Part shown: positions 1 to 9,100 of the stretch, one piece after another | How the letters are laid out: the number at the start of each line of letters is the position of its first letter | Position numbering within the stretch: position 1 is the stretch's first letter | NCBI GenBank assembly: GCA_040877415.1 | Contig: JBBDNV010000102.1 | Location: forward strand, 31,762 to 95,761 | Direction: 5' to 3' | Origin: JBBDNV01 sp040877415 | GTDB taxonomy: Bacteria > Planctomycetota > Planctomycetia > Pirellulales > PALSA-1355 | DNA length: 64,000 nucleotides | Program-made: the position numbers and the translations under genes | The notes under the pieces: generated by a model | Databases searched by the model: none | Seen by the model: the letters and a program-made list of their open reading frames with translations, nothing else | Told to the model about the DNA's origin: nothing

Positions 1-671
1 GCGCGGTCAACGCCGTGGTCGGCGTGAGCGGTTTCGCGCTCGATCGGCACCTGCGCGGCGGTTACTTCACGCGCGCCGCCCAATACGTGATTCAGAACGG
101 CGACCCACGCGGCCAAAATCACAACGCCGCGTCCCGCGAGCCATCGCCGGTAATGCGAGTGGGCTACTTGGGACGGCTGGCCGTTGTCAAAGGGGTCGAA
201 CTGATGCTCGACTCGCTTTTGCCGTTGGTGCCGCACCAGTGTGAGCTGATCGTGGGCGGTTCCGGCGACGCGGAATACGAGTCGCGGCTCAAGAGCCGCT
301 ACGAGCCGCGCGGCGTGCGATTCACCGGGCGCGTGGACGCCGCCGAGTTCCTGGCCGGCATCGATGTTCTGGTCGTGCCCTCGTTATGGCACGAGCCCTT
401 CGGGCTGGTGCTGTGCGAGGCCATGAGCGCCGGAGTGCCCATCGTGGCGTCGGCCGTGGGCGGGATTCCGGAAGTCGTCGAGCACGGCCAAAGTGGATTT
501 CTGTTCGAGCCGGCCGACGGCCGTGCGCTGCGCGAGCACGTTGGGCACCTTGCGCGCGATCGAAACCTACACCGCCAGATGTCGCGTCGCTCAAGCGCGC
601 AAGCCGAATCGTACAGGTTCGACCGTACGGTGGATCGCTACCTTCGTGTTTACGAGCAAACCTTGAACTGA
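1..671 (+). CDS. GT4 family glycosyltransferase, C-terminal part (cut by window edge)
   Basis: The reading frame is open from the first bases of the window, so the gene begins upstream; the GTG at 15 is only an internal codon. The visible part is the nucleotide-sugar-binding half of a GT-B (GT4) glycosyltransferase: a Rossmann start (VGYLGRLAVVKGVELM) and the family donor-site motif EPFGLVLCEAMSAGVP followed by VGGIPEVV. It should transfer a sugar from a nucleotide donor to a growing polysaccharide or lipid-linked glycan in the cytoplasm. It ends 10 bp before the membrane protein at 682 and shares an apparent operon with two more GT4 genes and a chain-length regulator, which places it in exopolysaccharide synthesis. 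Donor and acceptor cannot be told. Confidence 0.9.
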   Translation, partial: AVNAVVGVSGFALDRHLRGGYFTRAAQYVIQNGDPRGQNHNAASREPSPVMRVGYLGRLAVVKGVELMLDSLLPLVPHQCELIVGGSGDAEYESRLKSRYEPRGVRFTGRVDAAEFLAGIDVLVVPSLWHEPFGLVLCEAMSAGVPIVASAVGGIPEVVEHGQSGFLFEPADGRALREHVGHLARDRNLHRQMSRRSSAQAESYRFDRTVDRYLRVYEQTLN

Positions 672-681
672 GCACGCGAAC

Positions 682-2043
682 ATGTCCACCGTCGCCTTGA
701 CCACGGATTTGCACCGCGCGGACCAAATGTCGCTGCGCGAAATCGCTCTACGCTCTATGGGCGAAGTGCTGTTTTGGCTGGTCATTTTACAGTTGGTCGC
801 CGGCGTCTATCTGCAAAGCCAGTTGGCCCTGTTTGACCGGATCGTTGTACCCAACGGAGTTCCCAAGCTGCTGCTGGCGATGGGCATCGTGTTGCTCGCG
901 GCGGGGGCCGTGTTTCTCCAGCGCGGGCAGATCGCTTTGCGTTCCAGCTTGCTACCGGCCGGCATTTTTGCGTGTTACCTGGTGGCGGACCTGGCGTGGT
1001 TGATCGCGACCAGTAAGCTGCCGGTCGGGGCGATTCTGTTTGGTTTCAACAAGTACTTCTTGTTTTTCGCGGCGCTTCCGGCGGCCGCGCTGCTTCGACC
1101 GACGATGTCGGCGCGGCAGATGAATTTCCGATTGATGCTGCTTTTGGTGCCGGCGGTCTTGATCGCGTTGGCCCAATTTGTCACGAACGACCCGTTGTTT
1201 CCCACGACGGCCGAGGACGGCTCCTTCGAGATTCCGGCCGTGGAATTCTTTGGTCGGGTTCGCGCGTTCTCGTTGTTTCGCGGAGTCCTGGACTGCGGCC
1301 AGGCAATGGCCTTCTTTGGTGCGCTGGTGATCGCGCAGCTTCTGGCGGCCCGGCGGCGACACGCGCTGGTGACCTGGATGCTGCTGTTGCTGACGGCGGC
1401 GGCCTGCCTGGTGACGTTTCGGCGCGGAGCTTACCTGGAGTACGGCGCGGCGGCTGTTTCGGCAATCGCGATTTCTTGCCGCTGGAGCCTGAGCCGATGG
1501 TTGCCGTGGATTTACCTCGCTCTGGCGATCGGATTAGCCAGCGCCGGCACCCTGGTCGGCTCGGCTCAACAGGAAGGCATGCTGTCCACGGCATCGCTCA
1601 CCGAGCGGCACGACGCCTGGAACATGGCTCTCGAAAAGTGGCTGCTGCGCGAGGATGCGTCGTTGTTGGTCGGCACCGGTCTGGCCCAGTCGTCGCTGTT
1701 GGGCACCGGGCTTTCGCGAATCGAATCGCAAGAAGTCGAATTCTTCCTGGTCGACAACGGCTTTCTGTCGGTCGCAGTGCAGCTGGGTCTGGTCGGCTTC
1801 GTTTTGTGGTTTTGGGTATTGCAGTCACTGTGGCGCGACATGCTGGCCAGCGCGTGGCAGACAGGCAGCACGTTGGCGGTCGCCGTCGCGGCACTCTTAT
1901 CGACCTGGATGATGCGCGGCGTGTTCGATCCGCTGTTTGCGTTGTATCCCTTGTACGCGTTTCTAGTATTTTGGTCCAAGCCCGACGCGACATTGTCAAA
2001 CGGCGCGTCGGTACCGGCCGGGCAGGCGGCGTCATGTCGCTAA
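682..2043 (+). CDS. O-antigen ligase/polymerase-like membrane protein
   Basis: A 453-residue polytopic membrane protein with about ten or more hydrophobic segments. The large loop before the last helices contains the GTGLAQSSLLGTG region and FFLVDNGFLSVAVQLGLVGF, resembling the Wzy_C/O-antigen ligase family, which polymerises or ligates lipid-linked glycan repeats on the periplasmic side. Its 3' end overlaps the next glycosyltransferase by 10 bp, indicating translational coupling. Setting in a glycosyltransferase cluster supports a Wzy- or WaaL-like role. Sequence alone does not separate polymerase from ligase. Confidence 0.75.
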   Translation: MSTVALTTDLHRADQMSLREIALRSMGEVLFWLVILQLVAGVYLQSQLALFDRIVVPNGVPKLLLAMGIVLLAAGAVFLQRGQIALRSSLLPAGIFACYLVADLAWLIATSKLPVGAILFGFNKYFLFFAALPAAALLRPTMSARQMNFRLMLLLVPAVLIALAQFVTNDPLFPTTAEDGSFEIPAVEFFGRVRAFSLFRGVLDCGQAMAFFGALVIAQLLAARRRHALVTWMLLLLTAAACLVTFRRGAYLEYGAAAVSAIAISCRWSLSRWLPWIYLALAIGLASAGTLVGSAQQEGMLSTASLTERHDAWNMALEKWLLREDASLLVGTGLAQSSLLGTGLSRIESQEVEFFLVDNGFLSVAVQLGLVGFVLWFWVLQSLWRDMLASAWQTGSTLAVAVAALLSTWMMRGVFDPLFALYPLYAFLVFWSKPDATLSNGASVPAGQAASCR

Positions 2044-3059
2044 CGATCAACGGCAGATTCCTGTCGCAGCGCGTCACCGGCGTGCAGCGCTACGCACGCG
2101 AAGTGCTGGCCCGAGGTTCGCAGTTGGCCAACGTCGTGGCGCCTCGCAGGACGATTCGCGGCGTGCGGGGACATTTGTGGGAGCAGAGCATTCTGCCGGC
2201 GCGCGTGGGACGCAGTTTACTCTGGTCGCCCTGCAATACGGGCCCGCTGGCCGTGGCCAGGCAAGTCGTGACGATCCACGACTGCGCTTTCTACGACCAG
2301 CCCGAGGTCTTCTCGCGGAGGTTCGTCGCCTGGTATCGCTGGCTTGTGCCGAAACTGGCGCAGCGCATTCGGCGCATTATCACCATTTCGAACTACTCGC
2401 GCGAGCGGTTGCTCGAGGTTTGCCGCGTCGCGCCCGAGAAAGTTGTCGTCATCCCGCAAGGCGTCGAGGGGCGATTTCGGCCGCTGCCGGTCGAAACGGT
2501 GGAACGGACACGGGCGCAATTGGGGCTTCCGCCGCGCTATGTTCTGTTTGTCGGAGCCCTGGTTCCGCGGAAGAATCTGGGGCGGCTCTTAGAAGCCTGG
2601 AAGACCGTCAGCCCTTCATTTCCCGAATTGTCGCTGGTGCTCGCGGGAGGGTCGAACCAGGTGTTTCGCGAGGCCGGCCTGAATCGACTTCCCGCGTCGG
2701 TGGTGACGGCCGGTTACGTGGCCGACGAACACTTGCCGGCGGTCTACGGCGGCGCGGAATTGTTCGTTTTTCCGTCGTTGTACGAGGGGTTCGGGTTGCC
2801 CGTGCTTGAGGCGATGGCTTGCGGCGTCCCCGTGTTGACTTCCAACGTGACGTCGCTGCCCGAAGTGGCCGGCGACGCCGCACTTTACGTGGACCCCTAT
2901 CGCTTTGAATCGATCGCCGAAGGCTTGCAAACGTTGCTATCCGACCGGGGGCTGCACGACGAGTTGGCGCGACGTGGCATCGCGCGCGCCAGCGCGTATA
3001 CCTGGGATCGCACGGCCGCGGTGACTTGGAATGTGTTGCAGGAGACAGCTCGCGATTGA
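2034..3059 (+). CDS. GT4 family glycosyltransferase
   Basis: 341 residues. The frame stays open far upstream, but the ATG at 2034, overlapping the end of the membrane protein, fits where homology starts (MSLTINGRFLSQRVTGVQRYAREV, an N-terminus typical of mannosyl/glucosyl GT4 enzymes). Both Rossmann halves are present: YVLFVGALVPRKNLGRLLEAW opens the C-terminal donor domain and SLYEGFGLPVLEAMACGVPV carries the conserved donor-site glutamates. It should be a cytoplasmic enzyme adding a sugar to an exopolysaccharide repeat unit. Full length for the family; no anomaly seen. Confidence 0.88.
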   Translation: MSLTINGRFLSQRVTGVQRYAREVLARGSQLANVVAPRRTIRGVRGHLWEQSILPARVGRSLLWSPCNTGPLAVARQVVTIHDCAFYDQPEVFSRRFVAWYRWLVPKLAQRIRRIITISNYSRERLLEVCRVAPEKVVVIPQGVEGRFRPLPVETVERTRAQLGLPPRYVLFVGALVPRKNLGRLLEAWKTVSPSFPELSLVLAGGSNQVFREAGLNRLPASVVTAGYVADEHLPAVYGGAELFVFPSLYEGFGLPVLEAMACGVPVLTSNVTSLPEVAGDAALYVDPYRFESIAEGLQTLLSDRGLHDELARRGIARASAYTWDRTAAVTWNVLQETARD

Positions 3060-3148
3060 CTGCAAAGGAACGGACCGCGGCGCGCCGGCGATAAACCTGC
3101 CCCCGATGCACCACCGGTTCGCACGCACCCCGGAAAGGCCCAACTCAA

Positions 3149-4426
3149 ATGAAGATCTTGCACATTATCGGACTGGCTCACGGCGGGGCCGGCAAGCACG
3201 TGCTGTCCTTAACCGCCGGCTGCGATCCCCGCCGGATTAAATCGACCGTGGCCATGACGGACTCGAGCCCCATGCGGCCGCAATTTGAACGGTCCGGCGT
3301 GCGCGTGTTGCCGCTGGCCTTGGATCATTTTGGCGGGCCCCGGAAAAACCTCACGGCCTTCTGGCAGTTGGCCGGCATTCTCAAGAGCGAGCAGTTCGAC
3401 ATCATTCAGACTCATACCTCGGTCGCCGGTGCCTTGGGCCGCATCGCCGCCCGAGCGTATACGCGGGCCCCGGTCGTCCACATGCTGCACGGGTTCGCCG
3501 GCCATCCTTATCGCAGCCGGCCGGTTCGCGTCGCGGCCGGCATCGTCGAGCGCCGGCTCGACCGATTGACCGACTGGTATATCGCCGGATCGCGAGCCAT
3601 GATCGAGCGCGGCGTCGCGCAGCGAATCTTCACCGCCGAAAAGGTGGCACTGATCTACAATGCCATCGACCTGGCGCCGTTTCGCGCAGCGGAGTTGATG
3701 TCTGGCGCCGAGAACCCGGCACCGCATAACGGACACGGCAAAGTCCGCGCCGGGCAAGCCGACGTTACGATCGGTTTTCTCGGTCGGCTCGAACAGGCAA
3801 AAGGCGTTGCGTACCTGATCCGCGCGGCGTCGATCGTCCCTCGTCAGAATCCTCGCGTCAAGTTTATCATCGCCGGCGACGGATCGTTGCGGTCCAAGCT
3901 TGAGAGTCTTGCGGCGCGGTTGCAGGTCACCGACGCGGTCGAGTTCGTCGGCTGGAAGCACGACATTGTCAAGTTCCTGAAGCAGATTGACATCATGGCC
4001 ATGCCGTCACTGTGGGAGGCTTTCGGCCTTTCCGCGGCCGAGGCCATGGCCCTCGAGAAACCGGTTATCGCTTCGCGGGTCGGGGGATTGCCGGAGGTGG
4101 TTGACGACGGCGTGACCGGCATTCTCGTGCCTCCGGCGGACCCGGAGGCGCTGGCCCGTGCGATCGTGGAACTGGCCGCCGACCCGGCGCGGCAGCGAGC
4201 CATGGGGCGGCGAGGCCGGGCGCGAGTTGAATCGCTCTTCTCGCTCGACGACATGATCGAACGGCACGAGGAGTTTTACGAGCGCGTCGGCGGTGGCGCG
4301 CGAACTAAACCGCGGCACCGCGCACGGCGTCTGCCGGCGGCCCTCGAGGACTGCTCCAGCTCGATGCGAATGGCCGATTCACGGAAGTTTGATGGAAAGG
4401 CTGAACCTGTTGCCAGCGACGAGTAA
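3149..4426 (+). CDS. GT4 family glycosyltransferase
   Basis: 425 residues, starting at ATG 3149 about ten bases after a GGAAAGG ribosome-binding site. The N-terminal domain has a glycine-rich acceptor loop (LAHGGAGKHVLSL) and FDIIQTHTSVAGALG; the donor domain begins at IGFLGRLEQAKGVAYLI and contains PSLWEAFGLSAAEAMALEKPV with VGGLPEVVDDG. This is the ordinary GT4 layout. A basic, low-complexity C-terminal tail of roughly 50 residues follows the fold. It is the third GT4 gene of the cluster and probably acts on the same exopolysaccharide. Confidence 0.88.
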   Translation: MKILHIIGLAHGGAGKHVLSLTAGCDPRRIKSTVAMTDSSPMRPQFERSGVRVLPLALDHFGGPRKNLTAFWQLAGILKSEQFDIIQTHTSVAGALGRIAARAYTRAPVVHMLHGFAGHPYRSRPVRVAAGIVERRLDRLTDWYIAGSRAMIERGVAQRIFTAEKVALIYNAIDLAPFRAAELMSGAENPAPHNGHGKVRAGQADVTIGFLGRLEQAKGVAYLIRAASIVPRQNPRVKFIIAGDGSLRSKLESLAARLQVTDAVEFVGWKHDIVKFLKQIDIMAMPSLWEAFGLSAAEAMALEKPVIASRVGGLPEVVDDGVTGILVPPADPEALARAIVELAADPARQRAMGRRGRARVESLFSLDDMIERHEEFYERVGGGARTKPRHRARRLPAALEDCSSSMRMADSRKFDGKAEPVASDE

Positions 4427-4528
4427 GAGATGACAACCGCACGGGAAGCGTACGACCCGGCGGCGTCTTCATAAATGAATTCCGCACCAGCGCAACACCG
4501 CGCGGCAAATCAACACGGGAGCTGAATT

Positions 4529-6034
4529 ATGATCCAGCACGACGATAAAGCACCGATGACGTTGGATGTGTTTCACGATTTGCTGAACCACAAGCAAGCG
4601 ATGGTATGGACGTTTAGCTGCGTCATGCTGGTCACCATCGCGGTGACCTTTCTCAGCCCGAAGAAATACACGTCCGAGGCCAAGCTTTTCGTCCGCCTGG
4701 GGCGCGAGAGCATGGCGATGGATCCCACCGCCACGGCCGCCACGGATCAGGTCGTGATGGTCCAGGAATCACGGGAGTACGAGATCAATTCGGTCTTCGA
4801 GCTGTTCAAGAGCCGGGGCGTGTTGGCCAACGTCGTCTCGGGAGTAGGTCCACAGGTGGTGCTTGGCAAGGCCCGCGGCCCCAAGACCCAGACTGCTAGC
4901 GTGCTGGCGACCCTGAACGTGTTCGAGCCGTACAGCATCGACGACGAGGCGCTTGAGCACCTGGCCAGGCATCTGGACGTCGTGGCCGCGAAAAAGTCGA
5001 ACATCATCGACATTTCGTACGAGGCCCCGAGTCCCGAGCTGGCCCGGGACGTCGTCACACGCCTGATCGACCAGGCGCGCGAAGCGCACATCCGCGTCAA
5101 TCGAACCGACGGCTCTCGCGATTTCTTCGTCGCGCAGACGGCGCAGTTGCGCGACAAGGTGGCGCGGCTTGAAGCCGAGCTGCGCGACCGGAAGAACGCC
5201 GCGGGCATCGTCAGCCTCTCCGACCAGCGCGCCCTGATGCTAGAGCAGGTCGCCGAATTGCAGAGCGGATTGCGGAAGACCGAGGCCATGCTGAGCGCGT
5301 CGACCGCGGAAATGCAGTCGCACCAAAAGCTGCTTGAGCAAATTCCCGAGACCATCACCACCGGCGAGACCACCGGCATGCCGCACTCCGCGGTCTCTTC
5401 GATGCGCGAACAGCTCTTCGCTGCACAAGTGCAGGAGAAGGAACTGCTGTCGCGAGTCACCGAGCATCATCCGCGGGCTGTCGCGTCCGGCCGTCAAATC
5501 GCGGCGCTTGAAGCCGTGCTCGCCCAGGAGCCGGTCGCGCCGCAGGTGGCGCTCGGACCGAATCGGGCCCACCAGGAAATCAACCTGGCCTATTTCGAGG
5601 ACGGGTCGTCGGTGGCCTCGCTGCGGGCGCAGGCCGCGACTTTGCGCGAGCAACTGTCGCCCGTCCAGCAGCAGCTAAAGACTTTCAACGACAACGAAGC
5701 GGAGTTCTTGCGGCTCCAGCGCGAGATTGACATCGAGGCCGAGAACTATAAGCGGTATTCAGAAAATCTGGAGCAGGCGCGCATCAACCACGAGCTGGAG
5801 ATGAAAAACATGTCCAACTTGAACGTGTTGCAGCCCCCCACGTTCTCGGTGACTCCGACCAGTCCGCGGCGTCTCTTGAATCTGGCGCTGGGACTGGTCG
5901 TGGCGCTGGCTTCGAGCCTGGGCGTCGGCTTGTTCCTGGAGCAGCGCAAGACCGGCTTCCTGTACGGTCTCGCGCAGCCATCGCGGGAAAGCGTTCCGTT
6001 GGAAGCCATGGGCGCCGCGAGCGGCCCGAAATGA
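4529..6034 (+). CDS. Wzz/GumC-type polysaccharide chain-length or export protein
   Basis: 501 residues, ATG preceded by GGGAG. Residues near 27-48 form the first membrane helix, followed by the Wzz-type segment SPKKYTSEAKLFVRLGRES; the middle (about 190-440) is rich in charged heptads and should form the periplasmic coiled-coil; a second helix lies near residue 460 (LALGLVVALASSLGVGLF), preceded by a proline-rich PTSPRR stretch as in Wzz proteins. No tyrosine-kinase domain is attached, so this is the GumC/Wzz part alone. It would set polymer length or couple synthesis to export across the envelope. It sits between the glycosyltransferases and the giant surface protein. Confidence 0.85.
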   Translation: MIQHDDKAPMTLDVFHDLLNHKQAMVWTFSCVMLVTIAVTFLSPKKYTSEAKLFVRLGRESMAMDPTATAATDQVVMVQESREYEINSVFELFKSRGVLANVVSGVGPQVVLGKARGPKTQTASVLATLNVFEPYSIDDEALEHLARHLDVVAAKKSNIIDISYEAPSPELARDVVTRLIDQAREAHIRVNRTDGSRDFFVAQTAQLRDKVARLEAELRDRKNAAGIVSLSDQRALMLEQVAELQSGLRKTEAMLSASTAEMQSHQKLLEQIPETITTGETTGMPHSAVSSMREQLFAAQVQEKELLSRVTEHHPRAVASGRQIAALEAVLAQEPVAPQVALGPNRAHQEINLAYFEDGSSVASLRAQAATLREQLSPVQQQLKTFNDNEAEFLRLQREIDIEAENYKRYSENLEQARINHELEMKNMSNLNVLQPPTFSVTPTSPRRLLNLALGLVVALASSLGVGLFLEQRKTGFLYGLAQPSRESVPLEAMGAASGPK

Positions 6035-6157
6035 GCGACGGGTGCTTGATCCGATCGCCACGAGGTCGTGCGAGCGCAATGAAGCAAAAGTTGGGGACGC
6101 GTCACGGGCGGTTTGCGAGACGCCACGTGTCCGCGTCCCCGTATGGGAACAACCGCA

Positions 6158-9100
6158 ATGTGGCAGCGAAAGCAAGCAGCGCAAGGCCGCCGAAAAACTC
6201 GCTCAGTTCCGAAGTATCATCGCGCTCGGCGGGCGCGGATTGAAGAGCTCGAGACGCGCCTGGCCTTGCACGGCCCAGTGGACCACCAAGACGAATCTGG
6301 CCACCACGACGAGCCTGAACATCACGATGAAACGGAACATCCCAACGAGGCATCGGAAGGGGTGCACCTGGAGGGCTGGCTCGCGCACCTGCTCTACGAC
6401 GGCGACGCGTTGGAGGCCTCCGCCGCCAATCCCCCTAATCCCGGGCTGATCGGGGGGCCCGGCGCGCCCAACGCGCCGCTTTCCGAAACCGGCCAGTGGG
6501 ATCCGCTGCAGAACTGGCCCATCGAATACATCAATGCCCTGATGTTACCGACGGGGAAAGTTCTGGGATACGACCGCACCTTGAACTTGCGGTTGTGGGA
6601 TCCGGTGACCAATACGTTCACGTCGCCGGCCGATCCCGGTTACAACATCTTCTGCACGGGTACGGCGCTGTTGGCCGATGGCACCGTGCTGGTGACCGGC
6701 GGGGCCGTGGTCGACACATTCGGCCTGCCATTTGCGTCGATTTACGATCCCTTCAACGACTCGTGGACGCAGCTATCGAACTTCAACGCGGGCCGCTGGT
6801 ACCCTTCATCCACGACGCTGTCCAACGGCGACGTGTTGGTTCTCTCGGGAGACACCAACGGCAGCATTACCAACCCGTTGCCGCAGGTTTACGAGGCGGC
6901 CACCGGAACGTGGCGCGACCTGACAACGGCCGAGCAATACGTGTCGTTCTATCCGCGCACGTTCTCGGCGCCCAACGGCGCCGCGTTCGTCGCCGGGCCC
7001 GACCCTTTGTCGCAATACCTGGACGTTAACGGAACGGGTCAGTGGATTCCCGTGGCCTACCGCATCCACCCTTACCGGGACGTCGGTTCGGCCGTGATGT
7101 ACGCACCCGGCAAGATTTTGTACGTAGGGGGCGGCGGGCCCGCGACCGACACCGCCGAAGCGATCGACCTGAACGAGCCGGATCCGGCGTGGCGGCTGGT
7201 TGCCGACATGGAGTTTGCTCGCCGCAACCTCAACGCCACGCTGCTTCCTGACGGCGAGGTGCTGGTGATCGGGGGCAACACCGGTTCGAGCCTGTACGAC
7301 GGCGATGCGATCCTGGCTGCCGAAATCTGGAACCCCGTCACCGAGACCTTCCGCACGGTCGCCAGCATGGACGACATCCGCTGGTATCATTCGTCCGCTC
7401 TGCTGTTGCCTGACGGGCGAGTCCTGTCGACCGGCGGCGATCTGCACCTTACGGGGCAGACCTATTCACCGCCCTATCTGTTCCAGGGTCCTCGGCCGAC
7501 GATTTCGTCGGCTCCCGAAACGGTGCGGCATGGCGACACCTTCTTCGTCGGCACGCCCGATGCGGCCGAGATTACCAAGGTGCGTTGGATTCGGCTCGGC
7601 ACGGCGACCCACGCGCAAGACTGGGATCAGTACATGCAGGAGGCGACATTTTCGCTGGCCGCGGGCGGACTCGACGTCACCTCGCCGCCTTCGCCAAACA
7701 CGGCGCCGCCGGGCTATTACATGCTGTTCGTGGTCAAGGGCGAAGTGCCGTCAGTCGCCAAGATCATCAAGGTCGGGCCGACGTTGAGCGGAGTATCGAT
7801 CGAGGACAGTTCCGTGTTGGAAGGCCCTGCCGCCAGCACCCGGGACATGGTGTTCACGGTGAGCCTGGAACTGGCGAGCGCCGAAACCGTGACCGTGGCT
7901 TATGCGACGGCCAACGGCGCGGCCCTGGCCGGTCAGGATTTCGTGGCGCAATCGGGAACCGTGACGTTCGCGCCCCTGCAGAAGACTCAGACCATCACGG
8001 TGTCGATCACCGGCGACGGCGCCGTCGAGGACACGGAAGCGTTTGCTGTCAACTTGTCGGCTCCGGTGGGAACGGTATTGTTTGACGCGGAAGCCGAGGG
8101 ATTGATCCGCGACTTCGGCTCGCTCCCGCTTTTGCAAATCGAGGACACCGAGCTCGTCGAGGGCGACAGCGGCACGACGGACGCGACGTTCACAGTCACC
8201 CTCTCGGAGGCACCGACCACAACCCCCGTGACGGTTGCCTATACGACGGTGGATGGAACCGCCCTCGACGGACAGAGCTACGTCTCCCGGAACGGCACGT
8301 TGACGTTCAACCCCGGCGTCACGGTCCAGAACATCGTCGTTGGGGTGATCGGCGACACGATGGACGAGATGAACAACACATTTCTGCTTAGGCTTTCGGA
8401 TCCCGTGGGAGCGACGCTCGATATCTCCGAAGCCCAATGCTTGATCTACAACAGCGACGATCCTCCAACCGCCAATTTCATGGGCGACGTGTTGGTCGCG
8501 GAGCCGGCGACGGGCTCCGCGACGCTCACGTTGACCGTCACGTTATCGGCGCCGAGCGGCAGGGAAGTTGTCGTTCACTGGGCGACCGCGGCGAATGGAA
8601 ACGCCGTCCCTGGGACGAATTTTGTCGAGCAAGTCGGCAAGCTGATTTTCGCGCCCGGCTCCACGACGGAGACCTTCACCGTCACGATCCTCGATGATGG
8701 CGTGAAGACGTTTGAGCGGTGGTTGTCCGTCCTGATGCAAAGTGAGCTGATCAACGCCAATTACGGCAATCGCTATACACGCGCCACGATCCTGGACACG
8801 GACGGCCTGCCGGCTATTTCGCTCTCCAGGGCGTCGACCGTCGAAGGCGCGGCGGGCACGACCGGGGTCGTTTTCACGGCCACGCTTACCGCTGACATGC
8901 CCCAGGATGTGACCGTCGCCTACGCGACGTCGGCCGGAACGGCAACCGCCGACGTCGACTATACGGAAACTTTCGGCACGATCACTTTCGCGCCTGGCAC
9001 GCTGACCAGGCCAATCACGGTGCTCGCCCAAGGCGACGCGGCAGCCGAGTCGAACGAGACTTTCAACCTCGTGTTGAGCAATCCCGTGAACGCCACTCTG

